Below, one piece after another: positions 1 through 6,771 of a stretch of DNA of 22,537 nucleotides. Source of the DNA: Eubacterium sp. Lineage in GTDB: Bacteria > Bacillota > Clostridia > Oscillospirales > Acutalibacteraceae. A model generated the notes under the pieces. That model was given only the letters and a program-made list of their open reading frames with translations, was not told the origin of the DNA and did no database searches. How positions within the stretch are numbered: the first letter of the stretch is position 1; every line of letters begins with the position of its first letter. The position numbers and the translations under genes are program-made. Where the stretch lies: assembly GCA_024696725.1 (NCBI GenBank), contig JAILGO010000073.1:1-22537 (forward strand), in the 5' to 3' direction.

Positions 1-13
1 GAAGCGCGACGGC

Positions 14-32
14 AAAACGCGCGGCGTTTTTT
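14..32 (+). terminator. Probable intrinsic terminator of a gene upstream of the window
   Basis: AAAACGC and GCGTTTT form a 7-bp stem around a 3-nt GCG loop and run directly into a T tract. It would end a plus-strand transcript entering from the left edge. The loop is minimal and the upstream gene is not visible, so this is moderate support only. Confidence 0.5.
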
Positions 33-126
33 ATCTAAGCGGAATAAGCTGCGGCTTGTATATTGTATGTAAAACTTAACAATCGTTATAAAACGCACTA
101 TATATAGTTATTGTGAAGCGCGTTAT

Positions 127-155
127 TTGACAAAGAAACAGCCGTTTGATATTAT
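127..155 (+). promoter_or_regulatory. Sigma-A-type promoter of the beta-helix protein gene
   Basis: TTGACA at 127-132 and TATTAT at 150-155 are separated by exactly 17 bp. Transcription would start near 162, giving a leader of about 44 nt before the ATG at 206. The boxes and spacing are the same as those in front of rplM in this window. Confidence 0.75.
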
Positions 156-205
156 TATATTTAATAACGGTACTCCGCTTCAATGCGGAGAAAGAAAGCG
201 GTTTT

Positions 206-1915
206 ATGAAAAAAGGAATTAAATCGGCGGCAGCGGCTCTGATTGCGTTTACCGTGCTTTTAACCTTTGTATATATTACATGGGGAACGGAGTCGGGAGG
301 CTCCGCCCACGTACACAGCTATAAGGCTACAGCCTTTAAAGACGGAAAAGTATATATAACCTGTGAAACGTGTTTTGAAACCGAAGAGGTTGATTTTGCG
401 GACCGCTTAGCGCTTGAGGACGGTGCGATTGACCTTGTGGGCGACGGAATAATAAACGCGAAGGATTATGCTTATTTCATAAGAGAGTCGCATTATTATT
501 CCGACCTTGAAAAAGCTGTAGGCGACTCCTGCTCGGGAGGCTTTGCGCGCTCCGACGCTGACGTGAAGAACGCTGCGGCGCAGCTCAGCTATATAAACGG
601 CAGGGCTTTTATTACTCTCTTTTGCGACGAAAGCGGCGCCGAGAGCATTTCGCTTACAGCCGACGCGGTTATAAATCTTAACGGAAAAACGGTTGCATTT
701 AAAGACGGCGGCGGGTTAAGCCTTTCGGCTGACGACTGTATTCTTAACGGAACTCTCAGCTCGGAGAACTCTGCGGGCGTTATAACCGTTTTATCGGGCA
801 GCTCCGTTCTTAACGGTCTGACGGTTAACGGCAGCTTTACACAGAGTCTTTCGGAGCAGAGCAAGCTTATCAACGTGATAAACGGTTCTGCGGCGCTTAA
901 CGGCGTAAGCGTTAACGCGCAGGGAACGGGCGACGGAAGCTGTAATATTTACGGAGTTTATTCGGAAAGCGCTGCGCAGGTAAACGCCGACGGACTTGCG
1001 GTGGATATGAACTGTAACGGCTTCGCGAGAATTGAGGGCGCTGAGCTCGGCGGAGCCTCGGTTATAAACGGGTTCACGGCTAACGTTTTATCCGACGATT
1101 CGGGAACCTGGGGGATAAGAACGCTTCAGGGCTCGGATACGGTTATAAACGGCGCGGATATCTATTCCGCCTCGGCAAATACCGACCACGGCTTAGGTAT
1201 GGTGCTCAACGGAAAAACGACCGTTAATTCAACCGCCGACGCACCCGTTCACTGCTTCGGTAAGCGGCAGGGGATTTCAACCTCGCCGTATGAAAAAACC
1301 ATCGTCAACGGCGGAGAGTATTCCTCGTGCGAGCATATCGTTTACGTTACGGGTAACGCCGATTTTTATAACTGCGTATTTATCAACGCGCACAGAGAGG
1401 ATTATTCAAATCCCGATTCTGCGTACTGCGTATATCTCGGGCACGACCGCTGTCCCGAAAACGCTGTCTGCAGCTTTTATTCCTGCCGCTTCGGCTCAAC
1501 CGATTATTCGGGTAATAAATACGGCGCGGCGCTTGTATCTACAAACAATTATCATTACCGGTCGCTCAGGGATATTAATCTTTATGACTGCGATATCTAT
1601 GGCGGAAGCTCAACGGTTTTCTGTTACAATTATCCCGACGGGAGTAATATTTCAACGGCGCGCTTCAACCTTTACGGTTCAACCCGTATATTCGCCAACA
1701 GTGCGGGCAATCCCGAGGTTTCCGGTCAAACGCTCGGCGCGTCGGTAAGCTCATGGAAAACGAAAACGCTGTATAACAGCAGTACAAATACGTATTCCGC
1801 GCGATTCCTCGGCGACAGATATATTTCGGGAAACTGCGCAAAGGTTAACACGGAAACGGGTGAGATAGAGGAGATATATCTTACCGCCGACGCTAACGTA
1901 TATGATTACAGATAA
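206..1915 (+). CDS. Secreted or membrane-anchored right-handed beta-helix protein with a dockerin-like calcium loop
   Basis: No specific family recognised. The protein has 569 residues from the ATG at 206; the reading frame is open further upstream, but only this start gives a basic N-terminus (MKKGIK) and a hydrophobic segment at about residues 8-26, as in a signal peptide or anchor. There is no lipobox. Residues 35-66 carry an H-x-H-S-Y ... C53-x-x-C56 motif resembling a degenerate form of a small repeat often seen in secreted clostridial proteins. Residues 76-87 (DLVGDGIINAKD) match one dockerin type I calcium loop, with V78 where Asn is usual; only one loop is present, so cohesin binding is doubtful. 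From about residue 130 to the end there are many short beta-strand repeats with recurring xNG and VNG turns, typical of a pectate-lyase-like parallel beta-helix; the C-terminal half is rich in Cys and Tyr. A carbohydrate- or surface-binding role is inference. Monocistronic, with its own promoter and terminator. Confidence 0.7.
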   Translation: MKKGIKSAAAALIAFTVLLTFVYITWGTESGGSAHVHSYKATAFKDGKVYITCETCFETEEVDFADRLALEDGAIDLVGDGIINAKDYAYFIRESHYYSDLEKAVGDSCSGGFARSDADVKNAAAQLSYINGRAFITLFCDESGAESISLTADAVINLNGKTVAFKDGGGLSLSADDCILNGTLSSENSAGVITVLSGSSVLNGLTVNGSFTQSLSEQSKLINVINGSAALNGVSVNAQGTGDGSCNIYGVYSESAAQVNADGLAVDMNCNGFARIEGAELGGASVINGFTANVLSDDSGTWGIRTLQGSDTVINGADIYSASANTDHGLGMVLNGKTTVNSTADAPVHCFGKRQGISTSPYEKTIVNGGEYSSCEHIVYVTGNADFYNCVFINAHREDYSNPDSAYCVYLGHDRCPENAVCSFYSCRFGSTDYSGNKYGAALVSTNNYHYRSLRDINLYDCDIYGGSSTVFCYNYPDGSNISTARFNLYGSTRIFANSAGNPEVSGQTLGASVSSWKTKTLYNSSTNTYSARFLGDRYISGNCAKVNTETGEIEEIYLTADANVYDYR

Positions 1916-1947
1916 AAAATCAGGCTGTCGTAAACAGCCTGATTTTT
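1915..1947. terminator. Bidirectional intrinsic terminator between converging genes
   Basis: A 9-bp perfect stem (TCAGGCTGT with ACAGCCTGA, 1920-1928 and 1934-1942) with a 5-nt loop is flanked by A4-5 on the left and T5 on the right, so it can end transcripts from both sides. It begins at the stop codon of the beta-helix gene and lies 47 nt beyond the cysK stop. Confidence 0.85.
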
Positions 1948-1993
1948 GTTTTGAAAGGTGAGCGCAGAGACCGCGGTTAATGCCGTCAGAGAA

Positions 1994-2920
1994 TCAGGAG
2001 AACATTTCGGAGGAGAGGTATCTGTCGCCGGAATCGGGGATTAATACGACGATTTTTTTACCCGAATTTTCTTCACGCTTTGCAAGCTCTGCGGCTGCGG
2101 CGAGCGCGGCTCCGCCTGAGATGCCGATAAGCGCGCCCTCAAGTTTCGGGAAAGCGCTTCCGTATTCAAACGCGGTATCGTTATCAACCGTGATAATTTC
2201 GTCATAGATTTCCGTATCGAGAGTTTCGGGTATAAAATTAGCGCCTATGCCCTGAATACCGTGCACGCCGGCAACGCCCTTTGAAAGAAGGGGCGAGGAG
2301 GCGGGCTCGACGGCGATAATTCTTACGTCGGGCCTTTGCTCTTTAAGATATTTTCCCGTTCCCGACAGGGTGCCGCCCGTGCCGACGCCTGCGACGAAGA
2401 TATCGACTCCGCCGTTTAAATCGTCATAGATTTCGGGTCCTGTCGTTTTATAATGCGTTTCGGGATTTACGGGGTTTGTAAACTGTCCCGCGATAATCGA
2501 ATTCGGGTTTTCACGGTGAAGCGCTTCGGCTTTATCGACCGCGCCCTGCATACCCTTTGAGGCGGGAGTAAGAACAAGCTCCGCTCCGTATGCGCGCATA
2601 AGTCTTCGGCGCTCCTCGCTCATGCTTTCCGGCATTGTAATAACGACCTTATAACCCTTTGCCGCAGCATAAGCCGCAAGTCCTATCCCCGTATTGCCCG
2701 AGGTCGGCTCAATTATAACCGTGTCGGCGTTAAGCCTTCCCGACGCCTCAGCCTCGTCAACAATCGACTGACCGATACGGTCCTTTACAGAGCCGGCGGG
2801 GTGAAGATATTGAAGCTTTGCGTATATCTCCGCCTTAAGTCCGTACGCCTTTTCAAAGTTTTTTACGCGTACAAGCGGTGTATTTCCTATTAATTCCGAT
2901 ACCGAATTATAAAGTGCCAT
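1994..2920 (-). CDS. cysK: Cysteine synthase A (O-acetylserine sulfhydrylase)
   Basis: Makes L-cysteine from O-acetylserine and sulfide with pyridoxal phosphate, in the cytosol. The product has 308 residues, normal for CysK. Family features visible in order: N-terminal ELIGNTPLVR; the PLP lysine in GSVKDRIG; the substrate-binding loop TSGNTGIGLA; the glycine-rich phosphate loop GTGGTLSG; and a C-terminal SGGAA plus DSGDRYLSSEMF. The start at 2920 was chosen over an upstream in-frame ATG at 2977 because it has GGAGG at 2927-2931 and begins at the conserved N-terminus; the longer form would also overlap the promoter. No SAM riboswitch or T-box fits in the short leader, so any sulfur control must act at the promoter or elsewhere. 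No serine acetyltransferase gene is adjacent. CysM or cystathionine beta-synthase are less likely given the motif set and length. Confidence 0.95.
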   Translation of the reverse strand: MALYNSVSELIGNTPLVRVKNFEKAYGLKAEIYAKLQYLHPAGSVKDRIGQSIVDEAEASGRLNADTVIIEPTSGNTGIGLAAYAAAKGYKVVITMPESMSEERRRLMRAYGAELVLTPASKGMQGAVDKAEALHRENPNSIIAGQFTNPVNPETHYKTTGPEIYDDLNGGVDIFVAGVGTGGTLSGTGKYLKEQRPDVRIIAVEPASSPLLSKGVAGVHGIQGIGANFIPETLDTEIYDEIITVDNDTAFEYGSAFPKLEGALIGISGGAALAAAAELAKREENSGKKIVVLIPDSGDRYLSSEMFS

Positions 2921-2948
2921 AGCGCGCCTCCGTGAATAATATAATGTA

Positions 2949-2977
2949 ATAATATCATAAATAAACAGTTGCTTCAA
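2949..2977 (-). promoter_or_regulatory. Promoter of cysK
   Basis: Read on the minus strand, TTGAAG (2972-2977) and TATTAT (2949-2954) are separated by 17 bp. The start would be near 2942, giving a leader of about 22 nt. It lies back to back with the rplM promoter about 100 bp away. Confidence 0.65.
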
Positions 2978-3072
2978 CGAAATTTTTTATAAATTATAAA
3001 CGAGGAAACTATATGAAAAAGCGAGAAAAACGGAGAAAAAATGAGCAAGTAAAGATTATTTTAATTTTAGTG

Positions 3073-3101
3073 TTGACAAATTAAGCGGGTTTTGTTATTA
3101 T
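3073..3101 (+). promoter_or_regulatory. Promoter of the rplM-rpsI operon
   Basis: TTGACA (3073-3078) and TATTAT (3096-3101) are 17 bp apart, a strong vegetative promoter. The predicted leader from about 3108 to 3139 is only some 32 nt, too short to hold a structured ribosomal-protein L13 leader. Confidence 0.8.
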
Positions 3102-3139
3102 ATCAAAGTACTTTAAAATAATTTTTGGAGGAAACGATT

Positions 3140-3568
3140 ATGTCAACATTTATGCCAAAGGCTGACGAAATCGAGCGCAAGTGGTACGTTATTGACGCTG
3201 CCGACAAGCCGCTCGGAAGAGTTGCTACAGAGGCTGCCGTTCTTCTCAGAGGCAAGCACAAGCCAATCTTTATGCCGAACACTGATTGCGGCGATTTCGT
3301 TATCATTATTAACACAGACAAAGTTGCACTTACAGGCGACAAGCTTGAAAAGAAGCTTTATCAGCATCATTCAGGCTATATCGGAAATCTTAAGACCGTT
3401 AAGTACGGAACACTTATGCAGGAAAAGAGCGATTTCGCTATGAAGCTTGCAGTTAAGGGTATGATTCCCGATACAACGCTCGGAAGAAAGCAGCTTACAA
3501 GATGTAAGATTTATAAGAACGCAGAGCACAAGCACGAGGCTCAGAAGCCCGAAGCTTGGGAATTTTAA
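3140..3568 (+). CDS. rplM: Large-subunit ribosomal protein uL13
   Basis: Structural protein of the 50S subunit, an early assembly protein that binds 23S rRNA. The product has 142 residues, the usual length. Recognisable family features: N-terminal FMPKADEIERKWYVIDAADKPLGR, where the WYVIDA-x-x-x-x-LGR core is conserved; the GKHKP stretch; the central HHSGYIGNLK block; and the C-terminal half with MIP-x-x-x-LGRK. The start at 3140 has GGAGG at 3127-3131 with an 8-nt gap; an in-frame start 15 nt earlier would overlap that ribosome site. First gene of a two-gene operon with rpsI, the near-universal bacterial order, with a 16-nt gap between them. Confidence 0.98.
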   Translation: MSTFMPKADEIERKWYVIDAADKPLGRVATEAAVLLRGKHKPIFMPNTDCGDFVIIINTDKVALTGDKLEKKLYQHHSGYIGNLKTVKYGTLMQEKSDFAMKLAVKGMIPDTTLGRKQLTRCKIYKNAEHKHEAQKPEAWEF

Positions 3569-3584
3569 GGGAGGTATGTAGCTT

Positions 3585-3983
3585 ATGTATGAGTCAAATC
3601 CTTATTTCTACGGAACAGGCAGAAGAAAAGAGTCTGTAGCTCGTGTACGCGTTTATGCAGGTACAGGTAAAATTACAATCAACGACAGAGATATCGACGA
3701 TTATTTCGGTCTTGAAACGCTTAAGCTTATCGTTCGTCAGCCTCTCGCACTTACAGAGACTGCCGAGAAGTTCGACATCGTTTGCCGCGTAAACGGCGGC
3801 GGCGTTACCGGTCAGGCAGGCGCAATCCGCCACGGTATCGCAAGAGCTCTTCTTCAGTACGACGAGAACCTTCGTCCCGCACTCAAGAAGGCAGGCTTCC
3901 TTACTCGTGACCCGAGAATGAAGGAAAGAAAGAAGTACGGTCTCAAGGCAGCACGCCGCGCACCGCAGTTCTCAAAGAGATAA
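3585..3983 (+). CDS. rpsI: Small-subunit ribosomal protein uS9
   Basis: Structural protein of the 30S head whose C-terminal tail reaches the P-site tRNA. The product has 132 residues, close to the usual 130. Family features: N-terminal [15 protein letters not shown]; the [19 protein letters not shown] block; and the conserved basic C-terminus [20 protein letters not shown] ending in SKR. The start has AAGGGAGGT at 3567-3574, which overlaps the end of rplM. Translated from the rplM transcript and followed by a clear terminator. Confidence 0.98.
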   Translation: MYESNPYFYGTGRRKESVARVRVYAGTGKITINDRDIDDYFGLETLKLIVRQPLALTETAEKFDIVCRVNGGGVTGQAGAIRHGIARALLQYDENLRPALKKAGFLTRDPRMKERKKYGLKAARRAPQFSKR

Positions 3984-3994
3984 TCAGATTATCA

Positions 3995-4027
3995 AAAAGC
4001 GCTTCCTTTTCGGAGGCGCTTATTTTT
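3995..4027 (+). terminator. Terminator of the rplM-rpsI operon
   Basis: A 10-bp stem (AAGCGCTTCC with GGAGGCGCTT, one G-U wobble) with a 5-nt loop is followed by ATTTTT. It lies 13 nt after the rpsI stop codon. Confidence 0.85.
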
Positions 4028-4040
4028 ATACGCTGTGTGA

Positions 4041-4070
4041 AAAAAACGCTTCCGTCAGGAAGCGTTTTTT
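4041..4070. terminator. Bidirectional terminator, mainly for the minus-strand REC-PAS gene
   Basis: A perfect 13-bp stem (AAAAAACGCTTCC with GGAAGCGTTTTTT) with a 4-nt loop GTCA. Both sides give a T tract, so it ends the minus-strand gene whose stop is at 4074 and backs up the rpsI terminator. Confidence 0.9.
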
Positions 4071-4073
4071 ATG

Positions 4074-5270
4074 TTAATTTAACTGCGCGTCGATGTTGCT
4101 GATTCCGACGACGAGGTATTCAATACCGTCTTTTACAAGCTTGGTAGCTTTAAGCGAAACGTATTCGTCGCTGTCCTCAAAGGTGAGTCTGAACGAAATC
4201 GTGAACGCTTTATGCTCGTTAATCGTTTTAATTACGTTCTCTCTTGTAAAGCGGCGCGCAACCCTTTCCGTATCAATCGGATTTACGCCCTCGATAAAGC
4301 TTTTCAGCGCGAAGGTAAAGAAGTTCTCTCCGCTTTTTGCAAGCCTCAGCTTCGAGTATTCGGCTACCGAGCTGTATTCGATAAATCTGTTGCTTGCAAG
4401 GTGAACGTAATAAATACACATATAATCCGAAGCAAGTGACTGGGCTATATCGGCGTAGTTTCCTGCGTCGTCGCGGAACGAGTACAGCGTTTCCATACCG
4501 ACTATTTCCTCTTCCATACAGGAAATACCGATAATTACCTGAGGATTAACGTCGGGAACGAGCATCGCCTTAAGACGGTAATGCTTGGGCTCGCCGTTAA
4601 CTAAAATACGGTAGTCGAGCGTGATACCCTGCTTCGAGTACATTGTATCCATAAACCGCTCTCTGTCGAACGCCTTTTTAAGCTTTGCGCGGTCGTCCTC
4701 AAAAATCAGCTCCTCGGATTTTGAAAACGCCTCAAAGAAATCGTCGCCCGCGGTTTTCAGTCCGAGCGAAATATAGTTTTCATCCTCTGAGATTGACTCG
4801 AAGGAATAATTCTGAGCGTCTATAAGATATACCGTTTGGTACTCCGAAAACAGCGCGTTAATATATGAGTCAAGGTCAACGCGTCGGGATTCCGGGTCGG
4901 AGTTAAGGGCGGATTCAATTTTTGAAAGCACGTCGTTTCTGAGCGGGAACGGCTTTTTTATATAATCAACAGCGCCGAGAATAAGTCCCGCCGCCTCGTT
5001 ATCGTCTGCGGAGGCGAGCACTATAACGGGAATATCCTTTAAAGCGGAGTCCTTTTTTACCTCCGAAAGAAATTCAATCCCGTTCATATACGGCATACTT
5101 AAATCAAGCAGAATAAGCGAAACGCTGTTTTCGTGCTTAAGAAGGTTAAGCGCCTTCTGGCCGTCGGTAGCGAATTTAATATCGTAAACGTCGCCTATCA
5201 TTACCGACATCATTTCAAGATATACCGTGCTGTCGTCAACCATAAGTAAGGTTTTTTTATCCGTATTCAT
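4074..5270 (-). CDS. Response regulator receiver protein with two PAS-like domains and no output domain
   Basis: 398 residues. Residues 6-120 form a receiver domain: acidic pair D12-D13, phosphoacceptor D56 in LILLDLSMP, switch Ser87 in VIVLAS, and K106 in YIKKPF, so all phosphotransfer residues are present. Residues of about 150-255 and 270-395 are two PAS-like modules; the phrases DYRILVNGEPKHYRLKAML and EYVSLKATKLVKDGIEYLVVGISNID are typical of PAS segments found in clostridial diguanylate cyclases, but here no GGDEF, EAL, HD-GYP, DNA-binding or kinase domain follows. The role is probably a single-protein signalling adaptor (inference). The ATG at 5270 was chosen because GGAAAGGG lies 8 nt upstream; the alternative GTG at 5279 would abut that site. 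No histidine kinase gene is adjacent. Its own terminator lies immediately downstream. Confidence 0.8.
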   Translation of the reverse strand: MNTDKKTLLMVDDSTVYLEMMSVMIGDVYDIKFATDGQKALNLLKHENSVSLILLDLSMPYMNGIEFLSEVKKDSALKDIPVIVLASADDNEAAGLILGAVDYIKKPFPLRNDVLSKIESALNSDPESRRVDLDSYINALFSEYQTVYLIDAQNYSFESISEDENYISLGLKTAGDDFFEAFSKSEELIFEDDRAKLKKAFDRERFMDTMYSKQGITLDYRILVNGEPKHYRLKAMLVPDVNPQVIIGISCMEEEIVGMETLYSFRDDAGNYADIAQSLASDYMCIYYVHLASNRFIEYSSVAEYSKLRLAKSGENFFTFALKSFIEGVNPIDTERVARRFTRENVIKTINEHKAFTISFRLTFEDSDEYVSLKATKLVKDGIEYLVVGISNIDAQLN

Positions 5271-5417
5271 ATTATTCACCCTTTCCGGTAAGGCGTTTAT
5301 TTACATTCTTTATATTATCGTAACAAAAACAGCGGAAAAAATCAACTGTTTGTAAAGCTATTCGATTTACAGAAGCGAAAATGTATAAAAAATGCGGCTG
5401 TACGATTTTTAGTACAT

Positions 5418-5431
5418 GAAACGCACGTTCT
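5418..5431. promoter_or_regulatory. Possible degenerate LexA (SOS) box upstream of the sbcDC operon
   Basis: GAAACGCACGTTCT matches the Firmicute LexA consensus CGAAC-RNRY-GTTCG at 11 of 14 positions, and the GAAC-N4-GTTC core at 7 of 8. It lies 60 nt before the small ORF that opens the operon, but a core match this good is expected by chance about once every few kb. No convincing promoter was found next to it. Confidence 0.25.
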
Positions 5432-5490
5432 ATTTACTAATCGCGCCGACTGTGATAAATTGATATTATCAACTATACGGCGGTGTATCC

Positions 5491-5619
5491 ATGACAGACG
5501 AAGAAAGATTAAATAAAACGGATTTACTCGACGGCAAATCGGACGACAAGGAGGTTATCTGGGCGGTAAATTATCTGCTCGGACTTCCCGATGATGACGA
5601 CCTGCCGATATTTGCATAG
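5491..5619 (+). CDS. Small acidic protein of unknown function, leading the sbcDC operon
   Basis: A 42-codon ORF from ATG at 5491 to TAG at 5617-5619. Not recognised. The product is strongly acidic (12 Asp/Glu against 4 Lys/Arg), with a short hydrophobic stretch VIWAVNYLLGLP followed by four Asp in a row; no signal peptide and no cysteines. A weak ribosome site CGGCGGTG lies 5 nt before the ATG. The stop codon overlaps the AGGAGG (5618-5623) of sbcD, an arrangement that fits translational coupling. This placement and neighbour-like codon use are the main reasons to believe it is a gene. It could instead be a leader peptide or chance ORF. Confidence 0.55.
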   Translation: MTDEERLNKTDLLDGKSDDKEVIWAVNYLLGLPDDDDLPIFA

Positions 5620-5634
5620 GAGGCGAGAGGCTGT

Positions 5635-6771
5635 ATGAAGCTTTTACATTTAGCGGATTTACATCTCGGTAAAAGGGTAAACGAGTTCCCTATGATTGAG
5701 GACCAGAGGTATATCCTTATAAAAATACTGAATATTATTGACGAAGAAAAGCCCGACGCGGTTATTATCGCGGGCGACGTCTACGACAAGGCGCTGCCCT
5801 CGGTTGAGGCGGTTGAGCTTCTCAGCGGCTTTTTAAACAAGCTCGCGGAAAGAAGGCTTGAAACCTTTATTATCAGCGGAAATCACGACAGCGCGGAAAG
5901 GCTTTCCTTTGCGCGTGAGCTGATTAGCGCCGCGGGTATTCATATCGCGCCCGTTTATAACGGAAAAACCGAGCCGTTCACCCTCAGCGACGGATTCGGC
6001 GAGGTGAATATATATATGCTTCCGTTCGTTAAGCCCGTTCACGTAAGACAGGCGTTCCCCGATAAAGAAATAAGCGGATATAACGACGCTGTCGGACTTG
6101 CCGTTAAAGAGATGAACGCGGATTTCGCCAAGCGGAACGTACTCGTTACGCATCAGTTCGTTACGGGTGCCGTTACCTGCGACAGCGAGGAGCTTTCCGT
6201 CGGCGGAACGGACGGAGTCAGCGCCGGACTTTTCGACGGCTTTGATTACGTTGCGCTCGGTCATATTCATTCTCCTCAGCAGGTTAAGCGCGAAACCATG
6301 CGTTACGCGGGTTCTCCGCTTAAATACTCCTTCTCGGAAGCGAACCATAAAAAATCGGTTGTAATAGCCGAGCTCTGTGAGAAGGGAAACGTGAAAATCA
6401 AAACGGTTCCGCTTATCCCGGAATTCGATATGGTCGAAATACGCGGAAAATACGACGAGCTTATGGCAAAGAGCTATTACGAGAAGCTGAACACGAAGGA
6501 TTATTATCATATTACCCTTACCGACGAGGATGATATTCCCGACGCTATGAACAAGCTCAGGTGCGTATATCCTAAAATTATGAAGCTGAATTACGATAAT
6601 AAACGAACAAGAACGGAGTCCGTCGTTCACGAGGGTGCGGACGAAACCGAAAAGTCTCCCGTTGAGCTTGTCGGCGAGCTGTATCAGCTTCAGAACGGAA
6701 GAGCTCTCGATGAAAAGCAGGAGGAATATCTCGGCGGGCTTATCGGGAAGATATGGGAGGTGGCAAAATGA
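5635..6771 (+). CDS. sbcD: Exonuclease SbcCD, nuclease subunit D
   Basis: Mre11-type metallophosphoesterase that, with SbcC, cleaves DNA hairpins and blocked or double-strand ends. 378 residues, normal length. The metal-binding motifs are all present in order: D8-x-H10 in LLHLADLHLG; G47-D48 in IIAGDVYD; G82-N-H-D85; the histidine in VTHQF; and GHIH. The C-terminal third is the divergent capping domain. The start has AGGAGG at 5618-5623, 11 nt before the ATG. The stop overlaps the sbcC start as ATGA, so the two subunits are translationally coupled, in line with their obligatory complex. Confidence 0.96.
   Translation: MKLLHLADLHLGKRVNEFPMIEDQRYILIKILNIIDEEKPDAVIIAGDVYDKALPSVEAVELLSGFLNKLAERRLETFIISGNHDSAERLSFARELISAAGIHIAPVYNGKTEPFTLSDGFGEVNIYMLPFVKPVHVRQAFPDKEISGYNDAVGLAVKEMNADFAKRNVLVTHQFVTGAVTCDSEELSVGGTDGVSAGLFDGFDYVALGHIHSPQQVKRETMRYAGSPLKYSFSEANHKKSVVIAELCEKGNVKIKTVPLIPEFDMVEIRGKYDELMAKSYYEKLNTKDYYHITLTDEDDIPDAMNKLRCVYPKIMKLNYDNKRTRTESVVHEGADETEKSPVELVGELYQLQNGRALDEKQEEYLGGLIGKIWEVAK

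Noticed and set aside
3102..3139. Structured L13 leader RNA before rplM
   Set aside because: The promoter leaves only about 32 nt of leader with no visible stem.
5277..5279. Upstream GTG start for the REC-PAS protein
   Set aside because: It abuts the GGAAAGGG ribosome site, leaving no spacing, while the ATG at 5270 has an 8-nt gap.
5280..5400. Promoter for the REC-PAS gene
   Set aside because: A TAATAT is present on the minus strand, but no acceptable -35 box lies at 16-18 bp (a TTGATT is 22 bp away).
5833..6630. 265-codon open frame on the minus strand inside sbcD
   Set aside because: It lies fully antisense to a gene with all SbcD motifs, resembles no family, and its length follows from the codon use of the sense gene.
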